Of a DNA stretch of 12,630 bases, positions 5,738-12,610 are shown one piece after another (positions within the stretch are counted from its first letter, which is position 1; each line of letters opens with the position of its first letter). Source of the DNA: an uncultured Angelakisella sp. (lineage in GTDB: Bacteria; Bacillota; Clostridia; Oscillospirales; Ruminococcaceae); contig CAJFUT010000330.1 of the NCBI GenBank assembly GCA_904420255.1, forward strand, positions 1 to 12,630, given 5' to 3'. A program made the translations under genes and the position numbers. Below the pieces are notes generated by a model. That model was not told the DNA's origin. It saw only the letters and a list, made by a program, of their open reading frames with translations, and ran no database searches.

Positions 5738-6658
5738 TTGTTAAAGTATGTCCTCAAGCGGATCCTGGAGCTGATCCCCATGCTTCTGATCCTGTCCATC
5801 ATCGTTTTCCTGATGGTGCGGATGATCCCCGGCGACCCGGTGAAAAATATGCTGGGCATCGAGGTCCCCCAGGAAATGGTGGAGGCGGAGCGGGAGCGCC
5901 TGGGCCTCAACGACCCCTACCCCGTGCAGTACCTGCGCTTTTTGAACGAGCTGCTCCACGGGGACCTGGGGGAATCCATCGCCACCGGCAACCCGGTCGC
6001 GGAGGAGCTGGGGGACCGCTACCCCAACACCCTGATCCTGGCGGTGGGGGGCATCCTCATCGCCTCGGTGCTGGGGGTGCTCTTCGGCATCATCGCCGCG
6101 GTGAACCACAATAAGTTCTGGGACAACTTCATCATGGCCCTGTCCATGCTGGCGGTGTCCACCCCGTCCTTCTTCCTGGCCCTGATCCTGATGCTGATAT
6201 TCACCCTGTATCTCGGGTGGTTCCCCAGCGTGGGGGCCATCACCCCGGAGCGGATGGTGATGCCCATCATCACCCTGGGGACCCAGGCGGTGGGCTTCAT
6301 CGCCCGGACCACCCGGTCCTCCATGCTGGACGTGCTGAGCCAGGACTACATACGCACCTCCCGCTCCCGGGGCATCCCCGCCCGGGTCATCACCTATTCC
6401 CACGCCCTGAAAAACGCCCTCATCCCCATCCTCACCGCCCTGGGGCTGCGGTTCGGCTCCCTGCTGGCCGGCTCCGCCCTGGTGGAAACGGTCTTCTCCA
6501 TCAAGGGGGTGGGCCGGTTCGTGGTGGACTCGGTGACCAAGCGGGACTACCCCGCCGTCCAGGGCTGCATCCTGGTGCTGGCTGTCACCTTCGTGGTGGT
6601 GAACACCGCCGTGGACCTGATCTACGCCGCGGTGGATCCCCGGATCAAGTACGAATAA
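5738..6658 (+). CDS. dppB: ABC transporter permease, DppB/OppB type
   Basis: This 306-residue inner-membrane subunit forms half of the peptide-import channel. The N-terminal transmembrane helix (about 10-28) ends in the family's VRMIPGDP motif. A soluble loop follows, containing NDPYPVQYLRFL and GDLGES, and then about five more helices. The EAA loop that contacts the ATPase lies at about 202-230 (DYIRTSRSRGIP to HALKNALIP). The C-terminal AAVDPRIKYE is typical. The open frame extends far upstream, but GGAGG at 5725-5729 precedes the TTG at 5738 by 8 nt and the protein then begins MLKYVLKRIL, as expected for the family; upstream residues are leader read in frame. It is the first gene of the plus-strand operon, 15 nt before the next permease. 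Symbol is family-level; oppB is equally possible. Confidence 0.93.
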   Translation: MLKYVLKRILELIPMLLILSIIVFLMVRMIPGDPVKNMLGIEVPQEMVEAERERLGLNDPYPVQYLRFLNELLHGDLGESIATGNPVAEELGDRYPNTLILAVGGILIASVLGVLFGIIAAVNHNKFWDNFIMALSMLAVSTPSFFLALILMLIFTLYLGWFPSVGAITPERMVMPIITLGTQAVGFIARTTRSSMLDVLSQDYIRTSRSRGIPARVITYSHALKNALIPILTALGLRFGSLLAGSALVETVFSIKGVGRFVVDSVTKRDYPAVQGCILVLAVTFVVVNTAVDLIYAAVDPRIKYE

Positions 6659-6673
6659 GGGAGGGCTGAGTGC

Positions 6674-7510
6674 ATGAAAGGAACGATTTTAAGGCGGTTC
6701 CTGCGCCGGAAGATCTCGGTGCTGGGGGCCATCGTGCTGATTTTATTCTTTGTGGTGGCCATCTTCGGCCCCATGTTCTGCTCCCAGGACCCCCTGGCCC
6801 AGGACCTGGTGAATAAATACCAGGACCCCTCCCCCGAGCACTGGTTCGGCACCGATTACCTGGGGCGGGACACCTTCACCCGGATGGTCTACGGGGCCCG
6901 GGTTTCCCTGACCCTCAGCTTCTCGGGGGTGATCACCGGCTGCGCCATCGGGGTGCTGATGGGGGTCATCGCCGGCTACTTCGGGGGCTGGGTGGATTCC
7001 CTCATCTCCCGGATCATTGATATCCTCCTGGCCTTCCCGGGGCTGCTGCTGGCCATCACCGTGGTGGCCATCCTGGGCAACGGCACCCAGAACACCGCCA
7101 TCGCCATCGCCATCTTCTCCATCCCCTCCATCGCCCGGATGGTCCGGGGCATCGTCATGTCCAACAAGGGGGCGGAGTACATCCAGGCCTGCCGGGTCAT
7201 GGGGGCCAGCAACGGCCGCATCATCTTCACCCACATCGTCCCCAACGCCGTTTCCCAGATCATCGTCAACATCACCCTGAACCTGGGCACCGCCATCCTC
7301 ACCGCCTCCTCCCTCTCCTTCCTGGGGCTGGGGGTGCAGCCCCCCGATCCCGAGTGGGGCGCCATGCTCAGCAACGGCAGGGACGTCATCCGGTCCTACC
7401 CCCTGGCGGTCTTCATCCCCGGCATCGCCATCACCCTGGTGGTGATGAGCTTCAGCCTGGTGGGGGACGGCCTCCGGGACGCCCTGGACCCCAAACTGAA
7501 GAACAGCTAA
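6674..7510 (+). CDS. dppC: ABC transporter permease, DppC/OppC type
   Basis: This 278-residue partner of the preceding permease completes the channel. It has an N-terminal helix (about 15-35), then the diagnostic HWFGTDYLGRD (57-66) of the OppC/DppC branch and about five further helices. The EAA loop is at about 168-195 (EYIQACRVMGAS to HIVPNAVSQ). The SSLSFLGLGVQPPDPEWGAM region at 212-231 and a C-terminal DGLRDALDPKL are family hallmarks. GGAGG lies 9 nt before the ATG. Spacing of 15 nt to the upstream gene and 18 nt to the downstream gene indicates one operon. It is slightly shorter than the E. coli proteins because the N-terminal tail before helix 1 is short. Symbol is family-level. Confidence 0.94.
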   Translation: MKGTILRRFLRRKISVLGAIVLILFFVVAIFGPMFCSQDPLAQDLVNKYQDPSPEHWFGTDYLGRDTFTRMVYGARVSLTLSFSGVITGCAIGVLMGVIAGYFGGWVDSLISRIIDILLAFPGLLLAITVVAILGNGTQNTAIAIAIFSIPSIARMVRGIVMSNKGAEYIQACRVMGASNGRIIFTHIVPNAVSQIIVNITLNLGTAILTASSLSFLGLGVQPPDPEWGAMLSNGRDVIRSYPLAVFIPGIAITLVVMSFSLVGDGLRDALDPKLKNS

Positions 7511-7528
7511 GGAGGGGAATTTTCCACT

Positions 7529-8521
7529 ATGTCTGAAACCATACTCCAGGTGAAAAACCTGAAAACCTATTTCTACACCGAGGAGGGGACGGTGCCGGCG
7601 GTGGACGGCCTGGACTTCACCCTGGACGCCGGGGAGACCCTGGCCATCGTGGGGGAATCGGGCTGCGGCAAGTCGGTGACCTCCCTGTCCATCCTCCAGC
7701 TCATCAAGAACCCCCCGGGGAAGATCATCGACGGGGAAATCCTCTACCACGGGGAGGACCTGTGCAAAATCCCCGAGAAGCGGATGCGCCAGATCCGGGG
7801 GGACGAAATCTCCATGATTTTCCAGGAGCCCATGACCAGCCTCAACCCGGTCTTTACCATCGGGCACCAGATCATGGAATCCCTCACCTACCACCAGCAC
7901 TGCAAAAAGGACGAGGCCCGGGAGCGGGCCACCGAGATGCTGCGGCTGGTGGGCATCCCGGACCCTGAGAAGAACATGAACTACTACCCCCACCAGATTT
8001 CCGGCGGGATGCGCCAGCGGGTGATGATCGCCATGGCCCTGGCCTGCAACCCCAAAATCCTCATCGCCGACGAACCCACCACCGCCCTGGATGTCACCAT
8101 CCAGGCCCAGATCCTGCGCCTCCTCACTGACCTGCGGGAAAAGACCGGCACCGCCATCATCCTCATCACCCACGACCTGGGCATTGTGGCCCAGATGGCG
8201 GAAAACGTCATGGTGATGTACGGCGGCCAGGCGGTGGAATATTCCGACGTCAAATCCATCTACAAGAACCCCCTCCACCCCTACACCGTGGGCCTTCTGA
8301 AATCCATCCCCAAGCTCCACGAGGACCAGGAGAAGCTCTACAACATCAAGGGCTCCATCCCCAGCCCCCACGAATTCCCCAAGGGCTGCCGCTTCTCCCC
8401 CCGGTGCGAGGAGTGCATGGATGTCTGCCGCGACCATATGCCGGAGCTGGTGTCCCTCCCCGACGGGCGCCGGGTCCGCTGCTGGAAATACCAGGAATAC
8501 AAGGGAGGTGACGAGGAATGA
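7529..8521 (+). CDS. dppD: Peptide ABC transporter ATPase, DppD/OppD type
   Basis: This 330-residue cytoplasmic ATPase is one of two that power the importer. Visible motifs in order are Walker A GESGCGKS (42-49), Q-loop Gln99, signature ISGGMRQR (157-164), Walker B ILIADEP (177-183, catalytic Glu182) and switch His215. The C-terminal oligopeptide-transporter extension contains the Cys set C287, C293, C296 and C300 plus C318. In related Dpp/Opp ATPases this set has been linked to an iron-sulfur cluster. All ATPase residues are present, so it should be active. GGAGGGG is about 11 nt before the ATG. Its stop overlaps the start of the next ATPase gene by ATGA, implying coupled translation and equal amounts of the pair. 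Symbol is family-level. Confidence 0.95.
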   Translation: MSETILQVKNLKTYFYTEEGTVPAVDGLDFTLDAGETLAIVGESGCGKSVTSLSILQLIKNPPGKIIDGEILYHGEDLCKIPEKRMRQIRGDEISMIFQEPMTSLNPVFTIGHQIMESLTYHQHCKKDEARERATEMLRLVGIPDPEKNMNYYPHQISGGMRQRVMIAMALACNPKILIADEPTTALDVTIQAQILRLLTDLREKTGTAIILITHDLGIVAQMAENVMVMYGGQAVEYSDVKSIYKNPLHPYTVGLLKSIPKLHEDQEKLYNIKGSIPSPHEFPKGCRFSPRCEECMDVCRDHMPELVSLPDGRRVRCWKYQEYKGGDEE

Positions 8522-9486
8522 GCGCGCCCCTTCTGGAGGTGCAGAACCTCAAGCTCTACTACCCCGTCAAGGTGCGGAAAAACGCCCTCTTCAGCGAAAA
8601 GGGCTTTGTCAAGGCGGTGGACGACATTTCCTTCACCGTCAACCAGGGGGAGACCTTCGGCCTGGTGGGGGAATCGGGCTGCGGCAAATCCACCACCGGC
8701 AAGACCATTGTGAAACTGCTGCGCCCCACCGAGGGCCACATCCTCTTTGAGGGGAAGGACATCTTCGCCCCGGAGAACAAGGCCGACCTGACCACCCGCA
8801 TCCAGATCATCTTCCAGGACCCCTATTCCTCCCTGGACCCCCGGTTCACCGTGGGCCGCTGCATCGCCGAGCCCATGGTGGTCCACAAGATCGGCACCCC
8901 CAAGGAGCGGGAGGAGCGGGTGCGCCAGCTGATGGCCGACGTGGGCCTGCGGCCGGAGCATTACACCAAGTACCCCCACGAATTCTCCGGCGGCCAGCGC
9001 CAGCGCATCGGCGTGGCCCGGGCCCTGGCCCTCAACCCCTCCCTCATCGTCTGCGACGAGCCGGTGTCCGCCCTGGACGTTTCCATCCAGGCCCAAATCC
9101 TCAACCTGATGCAGGACCTGCAGGCGAAATACAGCCTGACCTATATCTTCATCTCCCACAACCTCAGCGTGGTCAAGCACCTCTGCGACCGCATCGCCGT
9201 CATGTACCTGGGGAACATTGTGGAGATCGCCGGCAAGAACGACCTCTTCGACCACCCCTCCCACCCCTACACCAACGCCCTGCTGGACGCCATCCCGGTG
9301 CCGGACCCCGAAATCCCCACCATGCAGGAGATGCTGGAGGGGGACGTCCCCAGCCCCATGAACCCCCCCGCCGGCTGCTGCTTCCACACCCGGTGCAAAA
9401 AGGCCTGCGAGCGCTGCTCCCGGGAGAAGCCGGCCCTGCGGGAGATCGCCCCCGGCCACCAGGTGGCCTGCCACCTGGCGGAATGA
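8518..9486 (+). CDS. dppF: Peptide ABC transporter ATPase, DppF/OppF type
   Basis: This 322-residue second ATPase of the importer has Walker A GESGCGKS (51-58), Q-loop Gln100 with DPYSSLDPR, signature FSGGQRQR (156-163), Walker B LIVCDEP (176-182, catalytic Glu181) and switch His214. The insertion before the Walker A region (YYPVKVRKNALFSEKG) is typical of the DppF/OppF branch and separates it from the preceding gene. The C-terminal extension also has a Cys-rich patch (C287, C288, C293, C297, C300, C318). The start overlaps the previous stop by 4 nt, and GGAGG at 8505-8509 inside the previous gene serves as ribosome site. An 83-nt gap with a perfect palindrome follows, so this may be the end of the tightly coupled transporter block. 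Symbol is family-level. Confidence 0.95.
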   Translation: MSAPLLEVQNLKLYYPVKVRKNALFSEKGFVKAVDDISFTVNQGETFGLVGESGCGKSTTGKTIVKLLRPTEGHILFEGKDIFAPENKADLTTRIQIIFQDPYSSLDPRFTVGRCIAEPMVVHKIGTPKEREERVRQLMADVGLRPEHYTKYPHEFSGGQRQRIGVARALALNPSLIVCDEPVSALDVSIQAQILNLMQDLQAKYSLTYIFISHNLSVVKHLCDRIAVMYLGNIVEIAGKNDLFDHPSHPYTNALLDAIPVPDPEIPTMQEMLEGDVPSPMNPPAGCCFHTRCKKACERCSREKPALREIAPGHQVACHLAE

Positions 9487-9512
9487 GGGCCGCCGGAACC
9501 ATCCGTTTTCGC

Positions 9513-9532
9513 CAGGGCGCGGCCGCGCCCTG
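9513..9532. repeat. Perfect 20-bp palindrome after transporter genes
   Basis: CAGGGCGCGG (9513-9522) is followed directly by its exact reverse complement (9523-9532). In RNA it would fold as an 8-bp G/C stem with a 4-nt loop. Only TT, not a U-run, follows, so it is not a standard terminator. It may protect the upstream transporter mRNA or partly reduce read-through to the next gene. Confidence 0.5.
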
Positions 9533-9569
9533 TTGAAAGGTAAAGATTCAGAAAGAAGGAGTATCTGCC

Positions 9570-9923
9570 ATGGAAATCAAACGCTACGACACCACCGCCA
9601 CCATGAGCCGGGTCACCGAAGCGGGGGGCTTCCTCTACTTCAGCGGCCACGTGGCCTCCAAGGGGGAGACCATGACCCAACAGGCCGAGGCCCTTTTCGC
9701 CCGGTACGACGAGCTCTTCGCCCAGTTCGGCACCGATAAGGACCACATGGTGATGGCCACCATCTATATGCCCGACATCAGCAAGAAGCCCGAGTTCAAC
9801 GAGGCCTGGGACAAGTGGATCACCCCCGGCTGCGCCCCCGCCCGGGTCTGCGTCGAGGCCGGCCTTGGGGATAAGCCCTACATGATGGAGATTTCCGTCA
9901 TCGCCGTCAAGTCCAAGGAATGA
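9570..9923 (+). CDS. RidA/YjgF-superfamily protein, YoaB-like
   Basis: This 117-residue small cytoplasmic protein of the RidA (YjgF/YER057c/UK114) superfamily would normally be a trimer. Classical members deaminate reactive enamine/imine intermediates made by pyridoxal-phosphate enzymes. The key Arg92 in CAPARVCVEAGL and the nearby Glu107 (MMEISVIA) are present. The overall pattern (KRYDTTATMSRV start, FSGHVA, FNEAWDKWITPG) reminds me more of the E. coli YoaB-like branch than of RidA itself. GAAGGAG precedes the ATG by 8 nt. It sits between the transporter and the TPR genes and is probably co-transcribed. No pyridoxal enzyme is encoded here, so its role may be to handle a reactive breakdown product of the imported compound, or it may be regulatory; this is inference. 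Confidence 0.9.
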   Translation: MEIKRYDTTATMSRVTEAGGFLYFSGHVASKGETMTQQAEALFARYDELFAQFGTDKDHMVMATIYMPDISKKPEFNEAWDKWITPGCAPARVCVEAGLGDKPYMMEISVIAVKSKE

Positions 9924-9945
9924 GGGGAAGCCCTCCCCAAATTTT
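9924..9945 (+). terminator. Possible weak attenuator after RidA-like gene
   Basis: GGGGA (9924-9928) pairs with TCCCC (9934-9938) around a 5-nt loop, followed by AAATTTT. The stem starts right after the TGA stop. The short T-run is separated by three A residues, so it would at most reduce read-through into the first TPR gene. Confidence 0.25.
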
Positions 9946-9962
9946 GAGATACGAGGTGTATT

Positions 9963-10769
9963 ATGGCTAACATTCTTTCCGAACCCTCCCTGCCCAACGC
10001 CGCGTCCAGAAGCGAGGAAGTGCTTCTGGAGCGCACCAGCGTCCCCATGTCCCAGCTGGCCCTGGACGCCAAGGCCGCCGCGGAGAAGAACCCCACCGAC
10101 CCCGAGCTGTGGATCAAGTACGGCCGGGCCCTCCGCCGCCAGATGATGCACCGGGAGGCCATCGAGGCCTACTGCCTGGGCATCACCTATAATCCCTTCT
10201 ACGCCCTGCTGTACCGCCACCGGGCCCACGCCTACATCAACATCGGCGAGTACACCGTTTCCGCCGCCACCTTCGAGATCGCCCTGCGGCTGGACCCCCA
10301 GAACTGGGACTGCTGGTACCACCAGGGGGTGGCCTACTACCTGGCCGGGCAGTACAGCCGGGCCGAGGCCTCCTTCCGGGAGTGCTTCAAGCACAGCAAC
10401 CTCTTTGACGACGACGTGGCCACCAAGGACTGGCTGTGGCTGACCCTGATGCACCTGGGCAAAAAGGACGAGGCCGCCCAGGTGGTGGCCGACGTGAAGC
10501 CCGGCCATCCCGTCCAGTACGCCGACTGCGGCTACTATAACCGGGTCCTCACCTACAACGGCACCATCACCCCCGAACAGGCCCTGGAGGAAGCCGGCAA
10601 GGACGGCCACCTCTATGCCACCGCCGCCTACGGCATCGCCTGCTGGTACCTCTTCCACGGGGAGAAGGCCAAGTGCTACGAAATCCTCAAGAACATCAAC
10701 GACAATCCCTCCTGGGGCGGCTTCGCCGAGCACGCCGGCCGCCGGGATTTCGCCAACTGGAAGGACTGA
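9963..10769 (+). CDS. TPR protein, tandem paralogue 1
   Basis: This 268-residue soluble protein is built of tetratricopeptide repeats and has no signal peptide or membrane segment, so it is probably a cytoplasmic binding scaffold. A conserved lead segment (1-45, MANILSEP, then ERTSVP) precedes three clear 34-residue repeats at about 47-80, 81-114 and 115-148, each with the Tyr/Gly/Ala/Pro pattern of the fold (for example YGRALRRQ to EAIEAY to NPF). A weaker repeat lies at 156-178 (WLWLTLMHLGKKDEAA), and a C-terminal helical part has YGIACWYL and WGGFAEHA. GAGG at 9953-9956 is 6 nt before the ATG. By hand count, residues 1-120 are 96/120 identical to paralogue 2 and 88/120 to paralogue 3. No catalytic motif is seen; function is unknown. 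Its position suggests a role with the peptide importer or hydrolases. Confidence 0.88.
   Translation: MANILSEPSLPNAASRSEEVLLERTSVPMSQLALDAKAAAEKNPTDPELWIKYGRALRRQMMHREAIEAYCLGITYNPFYALLYRHRAHAYINIGEYTVSAATFEIALRLDPQNWDCWYHQGVAYYLAGQYSRAEASFRECFKHSNLFDDDVATKDWLWLTLMHLGKKDEAAQVVADVKPGHPVQYADCGYYNRVLTYNGTITPEQALEEAGKDGHLYATAAYGIACWYLFHGEKAKCYEILKNINDNPSWGGFAEHAGRRDFANWKD
10096..10135 (+). repeat. 40-nt tract identical in three TPR genes (copy 1)
   Basis: This tract encodes the start of the first TPR (DPELWIKYGRAL). The same 40 bases, including silent positions, occur at 10950-10989 and 11835-11874. Identity at silent sites indicates recent duplication or gene conversion. Confidence 0.85.
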
Positions 10770-10770
10770 T

Positions 10771-10804
10771 CCTTCCCCATTCCCCGGGAAATGCCCCGGG
10801 AAGG
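10771..10804 (+). promoter_or_regulatory. Hairpin that could hide a ribosome site
   Basis: CCTTCCC (10771-10777), directly after the paralogue-1 stop, can pair with GGGAAGG (10798-10804). The right arm contains part of the AAGGAG ribosome site (10801-10806) for paralogue 2. An alternative inner pairing of the two CCCCGGG blocks is also possible. It could tune translation of the second TPR gene. Confidence 0.35.
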
Positions 10805-10816
10805 AGATGAAGCAAG

Positions 10817-11611
10817 ATGGCAAACGTCCTTTCCGAGCCCGACCTGCCCAACAGCGCCTCCATGAGCTCCGAAATCCATCTGGAGCGCACCAACGTCCCC
10901 CTGGACCCCCTGGTGCTGGCGGCCAAGGCCGCAGCCGAGCGGAACCCCGCCGACCCCGAGCTGTGGATCAAGTACGGCCGGGCCCTCCGGCGGCAGCAGA
11001 TGCACCGGGAGGCCATCGACGCCTACTGCATGGGGATCACCTACAACCCCTTCTACCCCCTGCTGTACCGGCACCGGGCCCACGCCTACATCAACATCCA
11101 GCAGTACCGGGAGGCCGCCGCCACCTTTGAGATCGCCCTGCGGCTGGACCCCCAGAACTGGGACTGCTGGTACCACCAGGGCCTGGCTTATTACCTCATG
11201 GGGGACTACGCCCGGGCGGAAAAATCCCTGGAGGGGTGCTTCCGCCTGGAGGACGAGATGGCCGCCCGGGATTGGCTCTGGCTGACCCGGATGCGCCTGG
11301 GCAAGGCCGAAGAGGCCGCCCAGGCGGTGGCCGACGTGAGGACCGGCGAGGAGGAGAAGCACCACAAGGGCTACTATAACCGGGTGCTGGTCTACGCCGG
11401 CAAAAAGTCCCCCGAGGAGGTCATGGCCATCGCCGAAACCCTGGACGAGCATATGTACGCCACCTACGGCTACGGGGTGGCCTGCTGGTACGTCACCCAG
11501 GGGCAGAAGGAGAAGGCCCTCCCCATCCTGCGGCGCATCGCCGCCGGGGAGAGCTGGAGCGGCTTCGCCGAGCAGGCCGCCCGGCGGGACCTGGCCGCCT
11601 GGGAGGAATAA
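10817..11611 (+). CDS. TPR protein, tandem paralogue 2
   Basis: This 264-residue copy has the same architecture as its upstream neighbour: lead segment 1-45 (MANVLSEP, ERTNVP), TPR units at about 47-80, 81-114 and 115-148, a weaker unit at 152-173 (WLWLTRMRLGKAEEAA) and a C-terminal part with YGVACWYV and WSGFAEQA. It is four residues shorter than paralogue 1, mainly through gaps after the third repeat. The middle linker (RTGEEEKHHKGYYNRV) differs strongly in charge from the corresponding part of paralogue 1 while YYNRVL is kept. AAGGAG at 10801-10806 is 10 nt before the ATG. It probably arose by duplication in place and is in the same transcript. No enzymatic motif is visible. Confidence 0.88.
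   Translation: MANVLSEPDLPNSASMSSEIHLERTNVPLDPLVLAAKAAAERNPADPELWIKYGRALRRQQMHREAIDAYCMGITYNPFYPLLYRHRAHAYINIQQYREAAATFEIALRLDPQNWDCWYHQGLAYYLMGDYARAEKSLEGCFRLEDEMAARDWLWLTRMRLGKAEEAAQAVADVRTGEEEKHHKGYYNRVLVYAGKKSPEEVMAIAETLDEHMYATYGYGVACWYVTQGQKEKALPILRRIAAGESWSGFAEQAARRDLAAWEE
10950..10989 (+). repeat. 40-nt tract identical in three TPR genes (copy 2)
   Basis: Same 40 bases as 10096-10135 and 11835-11874, in the same codon phase, within the first TPR of paralogue 2. Confidence 0.85.
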
Positions 11612-11701
11612 AGCCCTCCTCCCGTCCGACGCCGGGAGCCCCCGGGCCCCGGGAAGAAAACCAAAATTTCGCCGCCCGAAGCGGCAGAATGGAGCATTGT
11701 T

Positions 11702-12511
11702 ATGGCCAACGTATTATCCGAACCCTTTCTGGAAAATGTCGCCTCCATGAGCTCCGAGGTCCATGTGGAGCGCACCAACCAGCCCGTTTCCCAGATCGCC
11801 CTGGACGCCAAGGCCGCCGCCGAGGCGAACCCCACCGACCCCGAGCTGTGGATCAAGTACGGCCGGGCCCTCCGCCGCCAGTCGATGCACCGGGAGGCCA
11901 TCGACGCCTATTCCATGGGCATCAGCTACAGCCCCTTCTACCCCCTGCTGTACCGCCACAAGGCCCACGCCTACATCAACACCAGCCGCTACGCCGAGGC
12001 CGCCGCGGATTTTGAATTCGCCATCCGGCTGGACCCCTCCAACGTGGACTGCTGGTACCACCTGGCCCTGAGCTACTTCCTCCTCCAGGATTACGAGCGG
12101 GCCGAGAAGGTCTACAAGGTCTGCTACAAGATGAGCGACGAGGACCTGGACGTCATCTCCTGCACCGACTGGCTGTGGATGACCCTCCGCCGCCTGGGCA
12201 AGAAGGAGGAGGCCGCGAAGCTCCTGGAGCGGATCACCCCCGACATGGACCCCGGCGTGGTGGTTTCCTACCACCGGCGCCTGCTGATGTACAAGGGCCT
12301 CATCAAGCCCGAGGAGCTGATGACCGAGAATCCCACCGACCTGGAGCTGGTCACCATGGGCTTCGGCCTCGCCAACTACTACTATGAGATCGGCGAGGAC
12401 AAGAAGGGCGACGAGATGATCCTCAGGGTCCTGGAGGCCGGCAAGGAGGACGCCTGGAGCGCCTTCGGCTACCAGGCCGCCCTGGTGGAGAAGAAGCGCC
12501 GCAACCTGTAA
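11702..12511 (+). CDS. TPR protein, tandem paralogue 3
   Basis: This 269-residue copy is the last and most diverged. The lead segment (MANVLSEP, ERTNQP) and first TPR are close to the other two. The second TPR has several changes (for example ADFEFAIRLDPSNVD), and from residue 121 on similarity drops. The C-terminal part keeps only key positions such as DWLWMTLRRLGKKEEAA (156-172), YHRRLLMYKG, FGLANYYY and WSAFGYQA, and it ends in a basic tail (EKKRRNL). GGAG at 11691-11694 is 7 nt before the ATG. The 90-nt gap to paralogue 2 contains small G/C hairpins (CTCCCG 11619-11624 with CGGGAG 11633-11638). Divergence mainly in the C-terminal part fits a shared N-terminal partner with different C-terminal targets; this is inference. 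Confidence 0.88.
   Translation: MANVLSEPFLENVASMSSEVHVERTNQPVSQIALDAKAAAEANPTDPELWIKYGRALRRQSMHREAIDAYSMGISYSPFYPLLYRHKAHAYINTSRYAEAAADFEFAIRLDPSNVDCWYHLALSYFLLQDYERAEKVYKVCYKMSDEDLDVISCTDWLWMTLRRLGKKEEAAKLLERITPDMDPGVVVSYHRRLLMYKGLIKPEELMTENPTDLELVTMGFGLANYYYEIGEDKKGDEMILRVLEAGKEDAWSAFGYQAALVEKKRRNL
11835..11874 (+). repeat. 40-nt tract identical in three TPR genes (copy 3)
   Basis: Same 40 bases as 10096-10135 and 10950-10989. Here and in paralogue 1 the identity continues a few bases further on both sides. Confidence 0.85.
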
Positions 12512-12525
12512 GCCTGAGAGCAGCG

Positions 12526-12610
12526 GCGCATGAATCGGATACTCTTTGCGGGCTTTGCCCGCACCCTCTTGCGCCGTTGCTCCTCATTCTATCTTCGTTC
12601 AGCCCGAACC
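12526..12610 (-). repeat. Dispersed repeat, right copy with hairpin
   Basis: Reverse complement of the left-end repeat (222-287): 29 of 39 bases match in the TTCGGGC to GCA block (12571-12609 here), followed by AGTATCC and GATTCA. Between the blocks this copy has a perfect hairpin, TGCGGGC (12547-12553) and GCCCGCA (12557-12563) with loop TTT. It begins 15 nt after the stop of the last TPR gene. No gene is seen from 12512 to the window end. Confidence 0.5.

Noticed and set aside
6743..8437. 564-residue minus-strand open frame opposite permease and ATPase genes
   Set aside because: Antisense shadow; the plus-strand genes carry complete ABC motifs.
9267..10823. 518-residue minus-strand open frame opposite ATPase, RidA-like and first TPR gene
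   Set aside because: Antisense shadow spanning three real genes and their gaps.
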